Origin: an uncultured Caryophanales bacterium
GTDB taxonomy: Bacteria; Bacillota_I; Bacilli_A; RFN20; CAG-826
DNA: 42,779 bases
Assembly: GCA_937873795.1 (NCBI GenBank)
Contig: CALMWE010000257.1
Location: 1 to 42,779, forward strand
Direction: 5' to 3'
Position numbers and translations under genes: made by a program. Under the pieces are notes generated by a model. It saw only the letters and a program-made list of their open reading frames with translations. It searched no databases and was not told the DNA's origin. Shown here piece after piece: positions 6,924-15,755 of this stretch (positions within the stretch are counted from its first letter, which is position 1; each line of letters begins with the position of its first letter).

Positions 6924-8753
6924 ATGGATTTTAAAGAATTAGGTATTATAGAGCCCATCCTTCGGGCATTAACAGAAGAAGGATATACGGAACCGACCCC
7001 CATTCAAGTCGACGCCATTCCGGTGCTTTTGGAAGGCAAAGATTTATTGGGTTCGGCCCAAACCGGAACCGGTAAAACGGCCGCGTTTGCCGTTCCGATT
7101 TTACAAAAACTGGTGAAAGACACGTCAACCCGTCCGTCGGCCCGTGTCATCCGCGCGCTCATTTTAGCGCCGACCCGTGAATTGGCCAGCCAAATCCGCG
7201 ACAGTTTTAAAAGCTACAGTCAATTTTTACCGCTGAAAACCGCGGTCATTTTTGGTGGTGTTAACCAAAGCAGCCAAGTGATGACTTTACGCTCCGGCGT
7301 GGATATCCTCGTTGCGACGCCCGGACGTTTATTGGATTTAATGCAACAAGGCCATGTCGATTTACGCTACGTCCACACCTTCGTCCTCGATGAAGCTGAC
7401 CGTATGTTGGATATGGGCTTTGTCAAAGACGTCGAAAAAGTCGTTGCCAAACTTTCCAGCCAACGTCAAACCATGATGTTCTCGGCCACCATGCCCCCGG
7501 AAATCGCCAAGCTTGCCGCAAGCATCCTAATGGCGCCGGTCCGCATTGCCGTGACCCCGGTGGAAGCCACGATTGATACGATCACCCAAGGTTTATATTA
7601 TGTCGGTAAAAAGCAAAAGAACGATATGATTCTTTATCTCTTGCAAAATCCCGCCATCGTCCAAGCGCTCATTTTCACCCGCACCAAACACGGAGCCAAC
7701 AAACTGGCTACCTATTTAGGTGAATATGGCGTGGAAGTGGATGCCATTCACGGAAATAAATCGCAAAACGCCAGAGAACGTGCCCTCAGCAGTTTCAAGA
7801 GCCGCCGTCTCCGTGTCCTCGTCGCCACCGACATCGCTGCCCGTGGTATCGATATTGCCGAACTGTCCCACGTCATCAACTATGATTTGCCGGAAGATCC
7901 AGAAACCTATATTCACCGTATGGGCAGAACCGGTCGTGCCGGTTTCAGCGGAACCGCGCTTTCGTTGTGCGAACCCGGAGAAGTGGGGCGCCTCAAAGAC
8001 ATTCAACGCCATATCCATGCGTCTATCCCGGTGATCAAAGATCATCCCTATGCCGCGACGTTTGCCAATGCCAGTTTGGAAATCAAGTCCGTTTTCGAAC
8101 GGGTCGAACCTTCCCAACGGGTTATAATCAGCGGAGACCGTGAAGAAAGACCTGCGTTCCGGAAATCATCCCGTTCTTCCGAACATTCATCCTATCGCCG
8201 TTCACCAAAACCCACCGATTTCGCTAAGCACGAGGATCGCCCGAGCGAAAGACCTCATCGCGAGAAAGATGCTTCCCGTGAATTCGTGAAGCACAACGAT
8301 CGTCCGAGTGAAAGACCGCATCGCGAGAAAGATGCTCCTCGGGAAGTCATTGATCCCGAACTTCGTCGTGCGAAAAAGGAATACCAAGAACAACAAAAAA
8401 TGAGAGCCGAAAAAGAAGCGGCTCGTAAGGCATGGAAAACCAAAGGACGTTATGAACAACATCGTAACAAACCGGAAGGCGCTAATGCCGATATTGTCAC
8501 GACGCAAGAGAATTCCACCTACCCCAAAAAGCCCTCTTACCGAAAAAGTTACGGCTCATCGTCCAAATCCTATCCTCGTTCGAACGAAGGCTACAAACGC
8601 CCGGAATCGCAGGATAACCGTTCCAATAAACGCCCATTCCGCTCAAAAAACGAGACAGTGTCAAGAGATTTGAAAACGGAAAAAAAGCCTTTTGAAAAGA
8701 AATCATACGAGTCCTACTCAAGAACCGGTTTCAAGGGTAAAGGTAAACGATAA
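6924..8753 (+). CDS. DEAD-box ATP-dependent RNA helicase with basic repeat tail
   Basis: Unwinds RNA duplexes using ATP, with likely roles in ribosome assembly, RNA decay or cold adaptation. I start at the ATG preceded by GGCAGGAG, giving 609 residues. The helicase core (about 1-380) has the Q motif (EPTPIQ), motif I AQTGTGKT near 44, motif II DEAD near 155, SAT near 186 and motif VI HRMGRTGR near 330. The tail from about residue 395 is rich in R, K, S and E, low in complexity, and contains a 21-residue unit repeated twice (8226-8351). Such tails bind RNA in RhlE- and CsdA-like helicases. It is a single-gene transcript with a long leader. Confidence 0.95.
   Translation: MDFKELGIIEPILRALTEEGYTEPTPIQVDAIPVLLEGKDLLGSAQTGTGKTAAFAVPILQKLVKDTSTRPSARVIRALILAPTRELASQIRDSFKSYSQFLPLKTAVIFGGVNQSSQVMTLRSGVDILVATPGRLLDLMQQGHVDLRYVHTFVLDEADRMLDMGFVKDVEKVVAKLSSQRQTMMFSATMPPEIAKLAASILMAPVRIAVTPVEATIDTITQGLYYVGKKQKNDMILYLLQNPAIVQALIFTRTKHGANKLATYLGEYGVEVDAIHGNKSQNARERALSSFKSRRLRVLVATDIAARGIDIAELSHVINYDLPEDPETYIHRMGRTGRAGFSGTALSLCEPGEVGRLKDIQRHIHASIPVIKDHPYAATFANASLEIKSVFERVEPSQRVIISGDREERPAFRKSSRSSEHSSYRRSPKPTDFAKHEDRPSERPHREKDASREFVKHNDRPSERPHREKDAPREVIDPELRRAKKEYQEQQKMRAEKEAARKAWKTKGRYEQHRNKPEGANADIVTTQENSTYPKKPSYRKSYGSSSKSYPRSNEGYKRPESQDNRSNKRPFRSKNETVSRDLKTEKKPFEKKSYESYSRTGFKGKGKR
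8226..8351 (+). repeat. Two tandem 63-base repeats in the helicase tail
   Basis: 8226-8288 and 8289-8351 encode near-identical 21-residue units containing the core DRPSERPHREKDA. The copies differ mostly at third codon positions, which suggests the unit is kept at protein level. Confidence 0.85.
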
Positions 8754-8789
8754 AGTAGTCCGTATAAAACTAGTTAACCGCTAAATGAT

Positions 8790-8836
8790 AAAAAGTTTCA
8801 GCGTCGCTTATAAGCGATTAAGCCGGAACTTTTTTT
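8790..8836 (+). terminator. Long branched terminator after the helicase
   Basis: AAAAAGTTTC (8790-8799) pairs with GGAACTTTTT (8825-8834, one G-U), enclosing a perfect inner palindrome TCGCTTATAAGCGA, and runs into a T tract. Confidence 0.85.
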
Positions 8837-8945
8837 CATATCATATCAAAAGGCTTAAACGCTTTCCTGCAAAAACGACGCATTTTCTTGGAAAAAGATA
8901 TGCTTTACCATTGCGGTAATGAAACAGATGAACAGGAGACACCCG

Positions 8946-10829
8946 GTGAAAAGCATTCGCAAGGTTTCGTTTTTGCTTTTTATCTTCGGTCTGGCGATGG
9001 GAATCAAGATTCCTCTCGACCGTCCGGAGCATAAAATCATCCTCGAGCGTTTCGACCGAGACGACGCTATCGTCGCGGAAGCTGTTCACCATGTCCGTAC
9101 CACCGAGATGACTTCCTCTCAAAACGTGATGTCCGTCCGTTTGAGTTATCCTTCATTTGAAGAAAGCCGTTTAGGAAGACGATGGGCGCATTCCACTAAC
9201 CTTCAAGGTTTACGGATTGCTTCGGCTAAATACTACTATGAGATGAACCGTTCCTTGGCACGGACTTTCAAAATCCACCATGACGGCATTTTCATCAGTC
9301 AGTACTCACCCTATGTTTTCTATAGTTACCAAGACCATCCGATGTCCGACGTCTTCGATTTAGCCCGAAAGGTTCAACCGCAGCGGTCCATTGGCCAAAT
9401 CCATCTTTTTCCACGCGAGCTCTACAACACTTCGGTCATCGATCTTGACCCTAACGTCAACCCACCCACAGTAGTGCAAGAGATTACTCGCACAGTCGAT
9501 ATCGGCGCGACCACGGACTTACGTGATTTTTCTTGGGACCATTTTCCCGAGAATACCCAGTACACGGGCAAAGGCGTTAAAATCGGCTTACTGGACTCCG
9601 GATTTTTGGATGTAACCTCCAAGGCTTTTGCCGGCGTCAAGATTTCTACCCTATACGATACCTATACCGCTAATGATGACATCAGCCATCCAACCACGTT
9701 GGCTGCCATTATTGGCGGTTTTTTTGGCCTCGCTCCGGCCGCTGAAATGTTCTATGTCGACGTCAACTCCGAATTCAACTTCGTCGGTATCGAACGATTG
9801 ATCAACGCCGGCGTCGACGTCATCAACATGAGCGTTGCGCTCGAATCCAACTTCGTCCATGGCGAATATCCCACCAATTTGGAAGGTTATATCGATTATC
9901 TCTACAGTTCGACTCGAATTCCGATGATTGCCGCTTCAGGAAACACGCTCGGTATCGAAGGCAGCGGGGGTTACGTGACATTCCCGGGCTTATGCGCCAA
10001 CGTCATTACGGTTGGTAGCATTTACTGGGGCGGCCAACCATCGGACTTCTCCTCCTTCCGCATTAAAAACGATGTCTATAGCAAACCCAACATCGTGGCG
10101 TTCGGCGAATCCCGCCCGGTCGAAGGTATCGGCTATGTTTCGGGAACCTCGTACTCAACCGCGGCAACCACCGGAGCAGCGGCCTTACTCTTAGAGAAAT
10201 ACGGGTCCATGGATATGCCGGAATTGGCCTCTGTTTTGATGGCCAGTGCCAACTACGATAAAATCTATAAAAATGCGGATATGATCATTTCGGTTCAAAC
10301 ACGAGACAATGACGACATCGATGACGATGGCAATACCGCGGAACTCTTCTCGACCGGCAAAACCGAACTCATCGACACGAAAGAAATTCCGGGTTCGGGG
10401 ATGATCAACCGCTTTGGTGCCGGAGCCCTTGATATCACCCGTGCCCTGGAACTTGATTTATCGTCGCAGTTTAAAACAAAACTCTCACTTTCTTCAGCAA
10501 ATCCCACCTATTTAACAAGATTCCCCTTAGAAAAAGGCCAAAAGTTGGATGTCGCAGGCGTATGGGAACGGCCGTCCCAATTGATAGATAAAAACTCGGT
10601 TTTCCGTTTTAACTGGAAGTATCAGACAGGCGTGTTGGCCAACTATGATTTGGAACTCTATGACTCGAACGGAAAATTGGTGGCGTCCACATCCTTTGCA
10701 CAAGGCAATTGCGAAGTGCTTCGGTTTACCGCAACGGCGACGGACGACTTCACGCTCAAACTCAAGCCGCAAACGAATTGTCGGCTCTCGGACGCCAACC
10801 AGTTTGATTATTCGTACTCCATTCATTAA
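8946..10829 (+). CDS. Exported subtilisin-like serine protease (S8)
   Basis: A secreted or membrane-anchored peptidase. I start at GTG 8946, seven bases after AGGAG; the ATG at 8919 lacks a site. The 627 residues open with a basic end and a hydrophobic stretch (VSFLLFIFGLAMGI), then a prodomain-like region up to about 195. The catalytic triad is D217 (LLDSG), H248 (SHPTTLAAIIGG) and S402 (GTSYS), with oxyanion N333 (AASGN). The His motif departs from the usual HGTHVAG, but the His and the following IIGG are kept. Residues after about 490 form a beta-rich C-terminal domain. No LPxTG or lipobox is seen. A terminator follows. Confidence 0.9.
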   Translation: MKSIRKVSFLLFIFGLAMGIKIPLDRPEHKIILERFDRDDAIVAEAVHHVRTTEMTSSQNVMSVRLSYPSFEESRLGRRWAHSTNLQGLRIASAKYYYEMNRSLARTFKIHHDGIFISQYSPYVFYSYQDHPMSDVFDLARKVQPQRSIGQIHLFPRELYNTSVIDLDPNVNPPTVVQEITRTVDIGATTDLRDFSWDHFPENTQYTGKGVKIGLLDSGFLDVTSKAFAGVKISTLYDTYTANDDISHPTTLAAIIGGFFGLAPAAEMFYVDVNSEFNFVGIERLINAGVDVINMSVALESNFVHGEYPTNLEGYIDYLYSSTRIPMIAASGNTLGIEGSGGYVTFPGLCANVITVGSIYWGGQPSDFSSFRIKNDVYSKPNIVAFGESRPVEGIGYVSGTSYSTAATTGAAALLLEKYGSMDMPELASVLMASANYDKIYKNADMIISVQTRDNDDIDDDGNTAELFSTGKTELIDTKEIPGSGMINRFGAGALDITRALELDLSSQFKTKLSLSSANPTYLTRFPLEKGQKLDVAGVWERPSQLIDKNSVFRFNWKYQTGVLANYDLELYDSNGKLVASTSFAQGNCEVLRFTATATDDFTLKLKPQTNCRLSDANQFDYSYSIH

Positions 10830-10843
10830 CGACCTTTCCGAAG

Positions 10844-10875
10844 ACATCCGGATGTATCTCGGATGTTTTCTTTTT
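10844..10875 (+). terminator. Terminator of the subtilase gene
   Basis: ACATCCG (10844-10850) pairs with CGGATGT (10860-10866), followed by TTTCTTTTT. Confidence 0.85.
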
Positions 10876-10943
10876 GTAAGCGTTTTTTCATTTCTTTTCT
10901 TAGAAAAGAATGTAGAATAGACACGTCAGAGGACAGACCCTAA

Positions 10944-11633
10944 ATGAAAAAAGTAACCAACGAGCAAAAGAAAGCTTCCGCCCTAGCGGTTAAAAAATAC
11001 ATTAAACAATGGATCATTTTTATCCTAGGTGCCTTAGTTCTCTATAACGGCATCGCTTTGATGGTCGTCGCCAATGTCGGTATGTCCCCTTACGATGCTT
11101 TTACGAAAACGCTTTCCGAAATCATTGGTATTCAATACGGGACCGCAGGCATGATTACCGGCGGAACCTTCTTTTTACTCAACATCCTTATCTTAAGAAA
11201 AAAGTTCCCTTTGCGCGAACTTGCCCAGGTCGTCATCTTCATCGGCGGTGGCTTTTTCATCAATTTCCTCGTCGGTGTGGTTTATCAAGGCCTTTCCTTT
11301 GATTCCTTGTGGGTCAACATTGCGCTTTTCACGCTGATGACGGTCGTCGTTGACTTTGGTTGCTTGATTATCTTTGAAGCCCGCTTAATGACTACTCCGT
11401 TAGAGAGTTTCTGCGCGACCATCGCTCCCAGAATCCATTTGACTTTGGGAACCGTACGGTGGATTGCGGATGGCATCTTCCTCGTGGTTACGCTGGTCTT
11501 GATTTTACTCTTAGATTTACCTTGGGCATTGAGTTTCGGAACCGTCATTTCGTTGGCTCTGTTTGGCCCGTTATTAGACTTGCTTCGTAAGCCGACTTCG
11601 GCCTTGATCCGTTGGCTTAAACTAAAAGATTAA
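10944..11633 (+). CDS. YczE/YyaS-family integral membrane protein
   Basis: A 229-residue membrane protein with about five or six hydrophobic segments. The stretch ALMVVANVGMSPYDAF (about 34-49) matches the conserved family pattern in which a helix is followed by a G-x-x-P-[WY]-D turn, and GIQYGTAGMITG follows as in YczE. Bacillus YczE is known only as needed for normal surfactin or antibiotic production; the biochemical role is unsettled. A TAGAAT box lies at 10913-10918. It sits just before an ABC exporter pair with about 135 bases between, so co-transcription is uncertain. Confidence 0.82.
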   Translation: MKKVTNEQKKASALAVKKYIKQWIIFILGALVLYNGIALMVVANVGMSPYDAFTKTLSEIIGIQYGTAGMITGGTFFLLNILILRKKFPLRELAQVVIFIGGGFFINFLVGVVYQGLSFDSLWVNIALFTLMTVVVDFGCLIIFEARLMTTPLESFCATIAPRIHLTLGTVRWIADGIFLVVTLVLILLLDLPWALSFGTVISLALFGPLLDLLRKPTSALIRWLKLKD

Positions 11634-11726
11634 AAAATTTTCTTAAAGGACATTCGGTAAGCTGAAAAACCCATTCTGCAACCGATATTTGTCATTTTGA
11701 CAAGTAAAAAGGGCTTTTGGAAACTA

Positions 11727-11767
11727 ATAAGTTCTTATGATTTTATACATGCCATGTTAGTATGGCA
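11727..11767 (+). promoter_or_regulatory. Two inverted repeats before the ABC exporter, no ribosome site
   Basis: ATAAG-TT-CTTAT (11727-11738) overlaps a TATGAT box (11736-11741), and TGCCAT-N6-ATGGCA (11750-11767) ends two bases before the start codon. No Shine-Dalgarno sequence is visible. The first repeat could be an operator over the -10 box; the second lies where the ribosome would bind. Confidence 0.4.
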
Positions 11768-11769
11768 GT

Positions 11770-13587
11770 ATGAAAAAAGTAACAACTCCAAAGATGCCCA
11801 GCATGTGGGCCATGATGAAACGCCAACGCCAAGATATCCGCAAAGACAAACAAAAGCGGATCTTTTGGGCAAGTGGTTTCAATATGGTCGTGGCCGGAGC
11901 GATTCCTGCTTTGGCGGTTTTACTCCCGATGGTCATCATTGATCAACTTTCTTCTCCTAATACAAACCAACTCATCTTGTATATTGTCATTTTTGCCGGC
12001 GTTTCCGCCATCCTTTACATCATCTCGGCGTTTTTGAAAGCCATCGTCAATGGCAGTGCGCTTTCGGTCCGGATGAACCGTTTTATTGATTTCAACCGTA
12101 AGTTTTTAGCCCTTGATTATAAATATATGGAAGACAATCCGTTTCTGGACAAAATGTATGCTTCGTTACGGTGCCTCAACAATGACAATACCGGGTATGA
12201 AGGCATCATGCATACGATGTTTTCGATGCTTCCGCTTTTCTTCTCGGCGGCCCTGTATGTTGCCTTACTCGGAACCTATAACGCTTGGGTCATCATCGCT
12301 TGCTTCTTCGGTGCAGGGGTCTCTGTAGTCGGCAACATGATGGCCAACCGTTACCAATACAAAAAGAAAGATGAACTGGAACATGCCCTTCGCAAGACCA
12401 ACTATCTGAATGATGTCGCTTTTGATTTTACCTATGGCAAAGATATCCGCATGTTCAACCTCAATGAAAAGTTGAGAAAAGATTTTCGTAACAGCGCCAA
12501 TTCGTTTTTCAAAATCTACGGGGACATCAAAGCCCATGCCTTCGGTTGGGCGATGCTCGATATCCTCATGCTTTTAATCCAAGACGGGTTAGCTTATTTC
12601 CTGATCATCAGCGGCTATTACAAAGGCGAAATGTCTTTAGGTACGATGAGTGCCTATATCGGAGCGGTCATCGCTTTGACGACCTCTTTGAAAGCCATCT
12701 CTAAATACTTTGCGGATTTGCATGATTACACGCGATATATGGGGGATTTCTATCACTTCATGGATGATCAAACCCTGTTTTCCTACCAAGGCAAGAAGAC
12801 GCGGTTGGACGGTTCGTTTACCGTCGAATTCAAAGATGTTTCCTTCAAATATCCCCATAGCGATGTCTATGCGTTACGCCACCTCAATCTCCGTCTGGAA
12901 AAAGGTGAGAAATTAGCATTGGTCGGTGCCAACGGCGCTGGTAAAACGACGTTAGTCAAACTCCTCACAGGGCTTTTCGTGCCCGATGAAGGGCAAATCC
13001 TGCTAGATGGCGTCGACATCAAGGAATTCTCTCAAAAAGAGCTCCAAGCGATGTTTGGGGTCGTTTTCCAAGACTTTACGATTTACGCCGCCAGTGTTCT
13101 AGAAAACGTCAAGGGCGATGATGCCCAAGGCAAAGAACTGGCCATGCAAGCCATTGCGTCGGTCGGTTTACAAAAGAAAGTCGAAAGTTTGCCTCATAAG
13201 GAAGACACCTCCCTTCTGAAAGTCATCGATGAAGAAGGCACGCTTCTCTCCGGTGGCGAAACCCAAAAATTGGCCATCGCCCGAGCGTTGTATAAAGATT
13301 CCAACATGATTATTCTTGACGAACCCACGAGCGCTTTGGATGCTTTAGCCGAAGAAGCCATCTACCGTGATTTCGACCAATTGGTCAAACACAAAACGGC
13401 GATCTATATCTCGCACCGTTTGTCGTCGACCAAATTCTGTGATCATATCGCTTTATTGACCTCCAACGGATTAGCTGAATACGGAACTCACGATGAATTA
13501 ATGGCGCAAAAAGGCCTTTATTATGAAATGTTCGTCACCCAAGGTAAGTACTATCAAGAAAAGGAGTCGGACCATGAAGAACGGTAA
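11770..13587 (+). CDS. ABC exporter half-transporter, subunit A
   Basis: A 605-residue fused membrane and ATPase protein. The N-terminal half has about six membrane helices; the C-terminal half has Walker A GANGAGKT near 385, a Q loop (VFQDF), signature LSGGETQK near 494, Walker B IILDEPTSALD near 514 and a switch His in ISHR. The catalytic glutamate after Walker B is present. There is no N-terminal C39 peptidase domain. It overlaps the next gene by 14 bases and forms a heterodimer with it. Pairs like this export drugs, lipids or peptides; the cargo is not shown by neighbours. No ribosome site precedes the ATG; in-frame ATGs at 11794 and 11803 are no better. Confidence 0.92.
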   Translation: MKKVTTPKMPSMWAMMKRQRQDIRKDKQKRIFWASGFNMVVAGAIPALAVLLPMVIIDQLSSPNTNQLILYIVIFAGVSAILYIISAFLKAIVNGSALSVRMNRFIDFNRKFLALDYKYMEDNPFLDKMYASLRCLNNDNTGYEGIMHTMFSMLPLFFSAALYVALLGTYNAWVIIACFFGAGVSVVGNMMANRYQYKKKDELEHALRKTNYLNDVAFDFTYGKDIRMFNLNEKLRKDFRNSANSFFKIYGDIKAHAFGWAMLDILMLLIQDGLAYFLIISGYYKGEMSLGTMSAYIGAVIALTTSLKAISKYFADLHDYTRYMGDFYHFMDDQTLFSYQGKKTRLDGSFTVEFKDVSFKYPHSDVYALRHLNLRLEKGEKLALVGANGAGKTTLVKLLTGLFVPDEGQILLDGVDIKEFSQKELQAMFGVVFQDFTIYAASVLENVKGDDAQGKELAMQAIASVGLQKKVESLPHKEDTSLLKVIDEEGTLLSGGETQKLAIARALYKDSNMIILDEPTSALDALAEEAIYRDFDQLVKHKTAIYISHRLSSTKFCDHIALLTSNGLAEYGTHDELMAQKGLYYEMFVTQGKYYQEKESDHEER

Positions 13588-15337
13588 ACTTCTCTCACGT
13601 TTATTGAAAGAATCGTTCCGGGCCAATCCCACGCTCTTTTTCGTGATGCTCGGTAATGCCTTGTTCTCTGCCGGAGCGACTGTGTTCAATATCTTTGCCC
13701 TGAAAATCGTTTTGGATGCCGTCGTGACCAAACCTCTTGAAACCTCACTCTTCTATGCCGCCGTCGTGGTCGGCGTTGATGTCGGCGTGGCATTTTTCAA
13801 TCAACTCTTTGAAAAACTGATGGACTACCATCGGAACCTTACCGAACAAAGACTTCGGGAGACGGTCGCCAAGAAGTTGATGAACGCCCCGTTCTCCTAT
13901 TTGGAAGATCCCTACTATTTGGACTTGAAAGAAAGAGCTAAATTCGCAAACGAAAATCAAAATGCCATCTATCACTTATTGGAATACATGGGCCATTTCA
14001 TTTCCTACGGCATCTCCATCGCCTTCTTGGTTTCTTTGTTAGGTACTTTCGATGCCTGGCTTCTCCTTGTTATGGGTGGTTATGTCGCTTTAACGATCGT
14101 GACCCAATTGTTCTCGCTGAAGTTCATCGCCAAATTCTACCAAGGCTTAATCCCATTAAACCGCCGGTACGGCTATTACATTGATACGATGGGCAATAAA
14201 GAAAAAGCGAAAGAGTTCCGTTTGAACGATAAAATCCGGTCCTTGATGTTCAACAAATTCGTCTTTTTTAACCAACAAACCCAAGTCCAACTCAAGAGTT
14301 TTAACAAAAAGAGTGCTTTGTTCTCGAGCTCCCTGGGTTTCATCAACTACCTTCACATGGGTGTCGTTTATGTGCTTGTGGCGTTGAAAACGATCCGCCA
14401 AGGTTTATCCGCCGGTACGTTCTCTTTGTATGTCGGTGGGGCCATTGCCTTTGCCACCAACGCCGTATCGTTACTTACCGAAACCCTTCAAATGGCTAAT
14501 TATTTGAATTATCTCCGTCCTTGGGGTGAACTGATGGACTTGCCCGAAGATAAACAAGAAGGCGACCGGCCTTTCTCGGGTGAATTCGAAAGTCTTGAAT
14601 TCGACCACGTCAGTTTCGCCTATCCGAAAACGAAAACCGAAATCTTGTCCGACATTTCGTTCAAAGTCAAAAAAGGCGAACGTATTTCCATCGTCGGTCT
14701 TAACGGTGCCGGCAAAACGACCTTGATCAAATTAATCTGTCGGCTTTACCATCCGACCTCCGGAAAAATCCGCGTGAACGGTCATGACATCTTTGATTAC
14801 CAATACCGTAGCTATATGGACACGCTCGCCAGCGTTTTCCAAGATTTCCGCTTATTTGCCTACTCCATCGAAGAAAATATCGCGGGCAGTGGTCCCGATG
14901 CCGAGAAAGTCCTTCGTTTGGCGCATGCGGTGGGACTCAAAGAAAAACTGGAAACGCTTCCGAATGGCCTAAAATCCAATCTTTCCAAGGAATACGATGA
15001 AAATGGCATCGAACTCTCAGGCGGACAAACCCAAAAGATCGCGATTGCCCGAGCCCTGTATAAAAATGCCTCGTTGGTCATCCTGGACGAACCTACCAGC
15101 GCGCTTGATCCCCTTGCCGAAGCCGAAATCTATCAGCACTTTAACGAACTGGTCAACGACAAAACCGCCATCTTCATTTCCCACCGTCTCAGTTCCAGCG
15201 TTTTCTGTGACCGTGTGCTTTTGATTCAAGATGGTCATACGGTGGACTTTGACACCCATGCCAACCTGATGAAGAAAAAAGACTCGCTCTATTTCAAAAT
15301 GTTTACGACACAAGCCAAGAATTATCAATTGGATTAA
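13574..15337 (+). CDS. ABC exporter half-transporter, subunit B
   Basis: A 587-residue partner of the upstream exporter. The start at ATG 13574 follows AAGGAG and lies inside the end of subunit A, typical of translational coupling. Membrane domain to about residue 320; ATPase with Walker A GLNGAGKT near 373, Q loop VFQDF, signature LSGGQTQK near 481, Walker B VILDEPTSALD near 501 and ISHR. Both nucleotide sites keep the catalytic glutamate, so unlike many heterodimeric exporters neither site looks degenerate. A short hairpin (15336-15350) follows without a strong T run. Confidence 0.92.
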   Translation: MKNGKLLSRLLKESFRANPTLFFVMLGNALFSAGATVFNIFALKIVLDAVVTKPLETSLFYAAVVVGVDVGVAFFNQLFEKLMDYHRNLTEQRLRETVAKKLMNAPFSYLEDPYYLDLKERAKFANENQNAIYHLLEYMGHFISYGISIAFLVSLLGTFDAWLLLVMGGYVALTIVTQLFSLKFIAKFYQGLIPLNRRYGYYIDTMGNKEKAKEFRLNDKIRSLMFNKFVFFNQQTQVQLKSFNKKSALFSSSLGFINYLHMGVVYVLVALKTIRQGLSAGTFSLYVGGAIAFATNAVSLLTETLQMANYLNYLRPWGELMDLPEDKQEGDRPFSGEFESLEFDHVSFAYPKTKTEILSDISFKVKKGERISIVGLNGAGKTTLIKLICRLYHPTSGKIRVNGHDIFDYQYRSYMDTLASVFQDFRLFAYSIEENIAGSGPDAEKVLRLAHAVGLKEKLETLPNGLKSNLSKEYDENGIELSGGQTQKIAIARALYKNASLVILDEPTSALDPLAEAEIYQHFNELVNDKTAIFISHRLSSSVFCDRVLLIQDGHTVDFDTHANLMKKKDSLYFKMFTTQAKNYQLD

Positions 15338-15348
15338 CGCTTTTAGCG

Positions 15349-15377
15349 TTGATAGACTTTTATAACAATGGGATAAT
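15349..15377 (+). promoter_or_regulatory. Promoter of the zinc-ribbon/DUF1295/GrpB-GNAT operon
   Basis: TTGATA (15349-15354), a 17-base spacer and GATAAT (15372-15377). The -35 box overlaps the 3' arm of the small hairpin AACGCT-TTT-AGCGTT that follows the ABC genes. Confidence 0.7.
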
Positions 15378-15401
15378 GACCTTATAACGAGGTATATCAT
15401 C

Positions 15402-15752
15402 ATGAAATTCCGTTGTCCCGAATGCCTAGAATGGGTCGATAGCGAAGATAAAATTTGCCCTTATTGCGGTTATGACCTGGAAAACGCCCATCTGAAGTTT
15501 GCGACGATTCGCGGGCTGCCATCGAGCTTAGGCCCTAAGTTCAAAGGTCCGGTCTGGATTTATAGTAACAACAAGAAAATCGGTGAAGTCCTTCCGGATG
15601 AAACCTTTGTTTATGCCTATGGTAAAAAAGAAACCTTGAAATTCATCTTTGGCGTACACTCCGATGAATTGATGTTAAAACACGAAGCCGATGAAACATT
15701 CGCCCTTTCCTATGATCGTTTATGGGGAAAGTTAGCAATAGTAAAGGAATAA
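15402..15752 (+). CDS. Small zinc-ribbon protein, unknown function
   Basis: A 116-residue soluble protein. An N-terminal zinc ribbon (C5, C8, C19, C22 in CPEC and CPYCGY) is followed by a mostly beta region with GPVWIYSNNKKIGEVLPDE, suggestive of a small beta-sandwich or SH3-like fold. No membrane segment is present, unlike the other two zinc-ribbon proteins in the window. GAGGT precedes the start. It leads an operon with a DUF1295 membrane enzyme (start four bases after the stop) and a GrpB-GNAT protein. No specific function is recognised. Confidence 0.82.
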   Translation: MKFRCPECLEWVDSEDKICPYCGYDLENAHLKFATIRGLPSSLGPKFKGPVWIYSNNKKIGEVLPDETFVYAYGKKETLKFIFGVHSDELMLKHEADETFALSYDRLWGKLAIVKE

Positions 15753-15755
15753 TTT

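Noticed and set aside
11697-11942. Reading frame across the start of the ABC exporter
   Set aside because: It overlaps the exporter gene in another frame, has no ribosome site and shows no protein-like composition.
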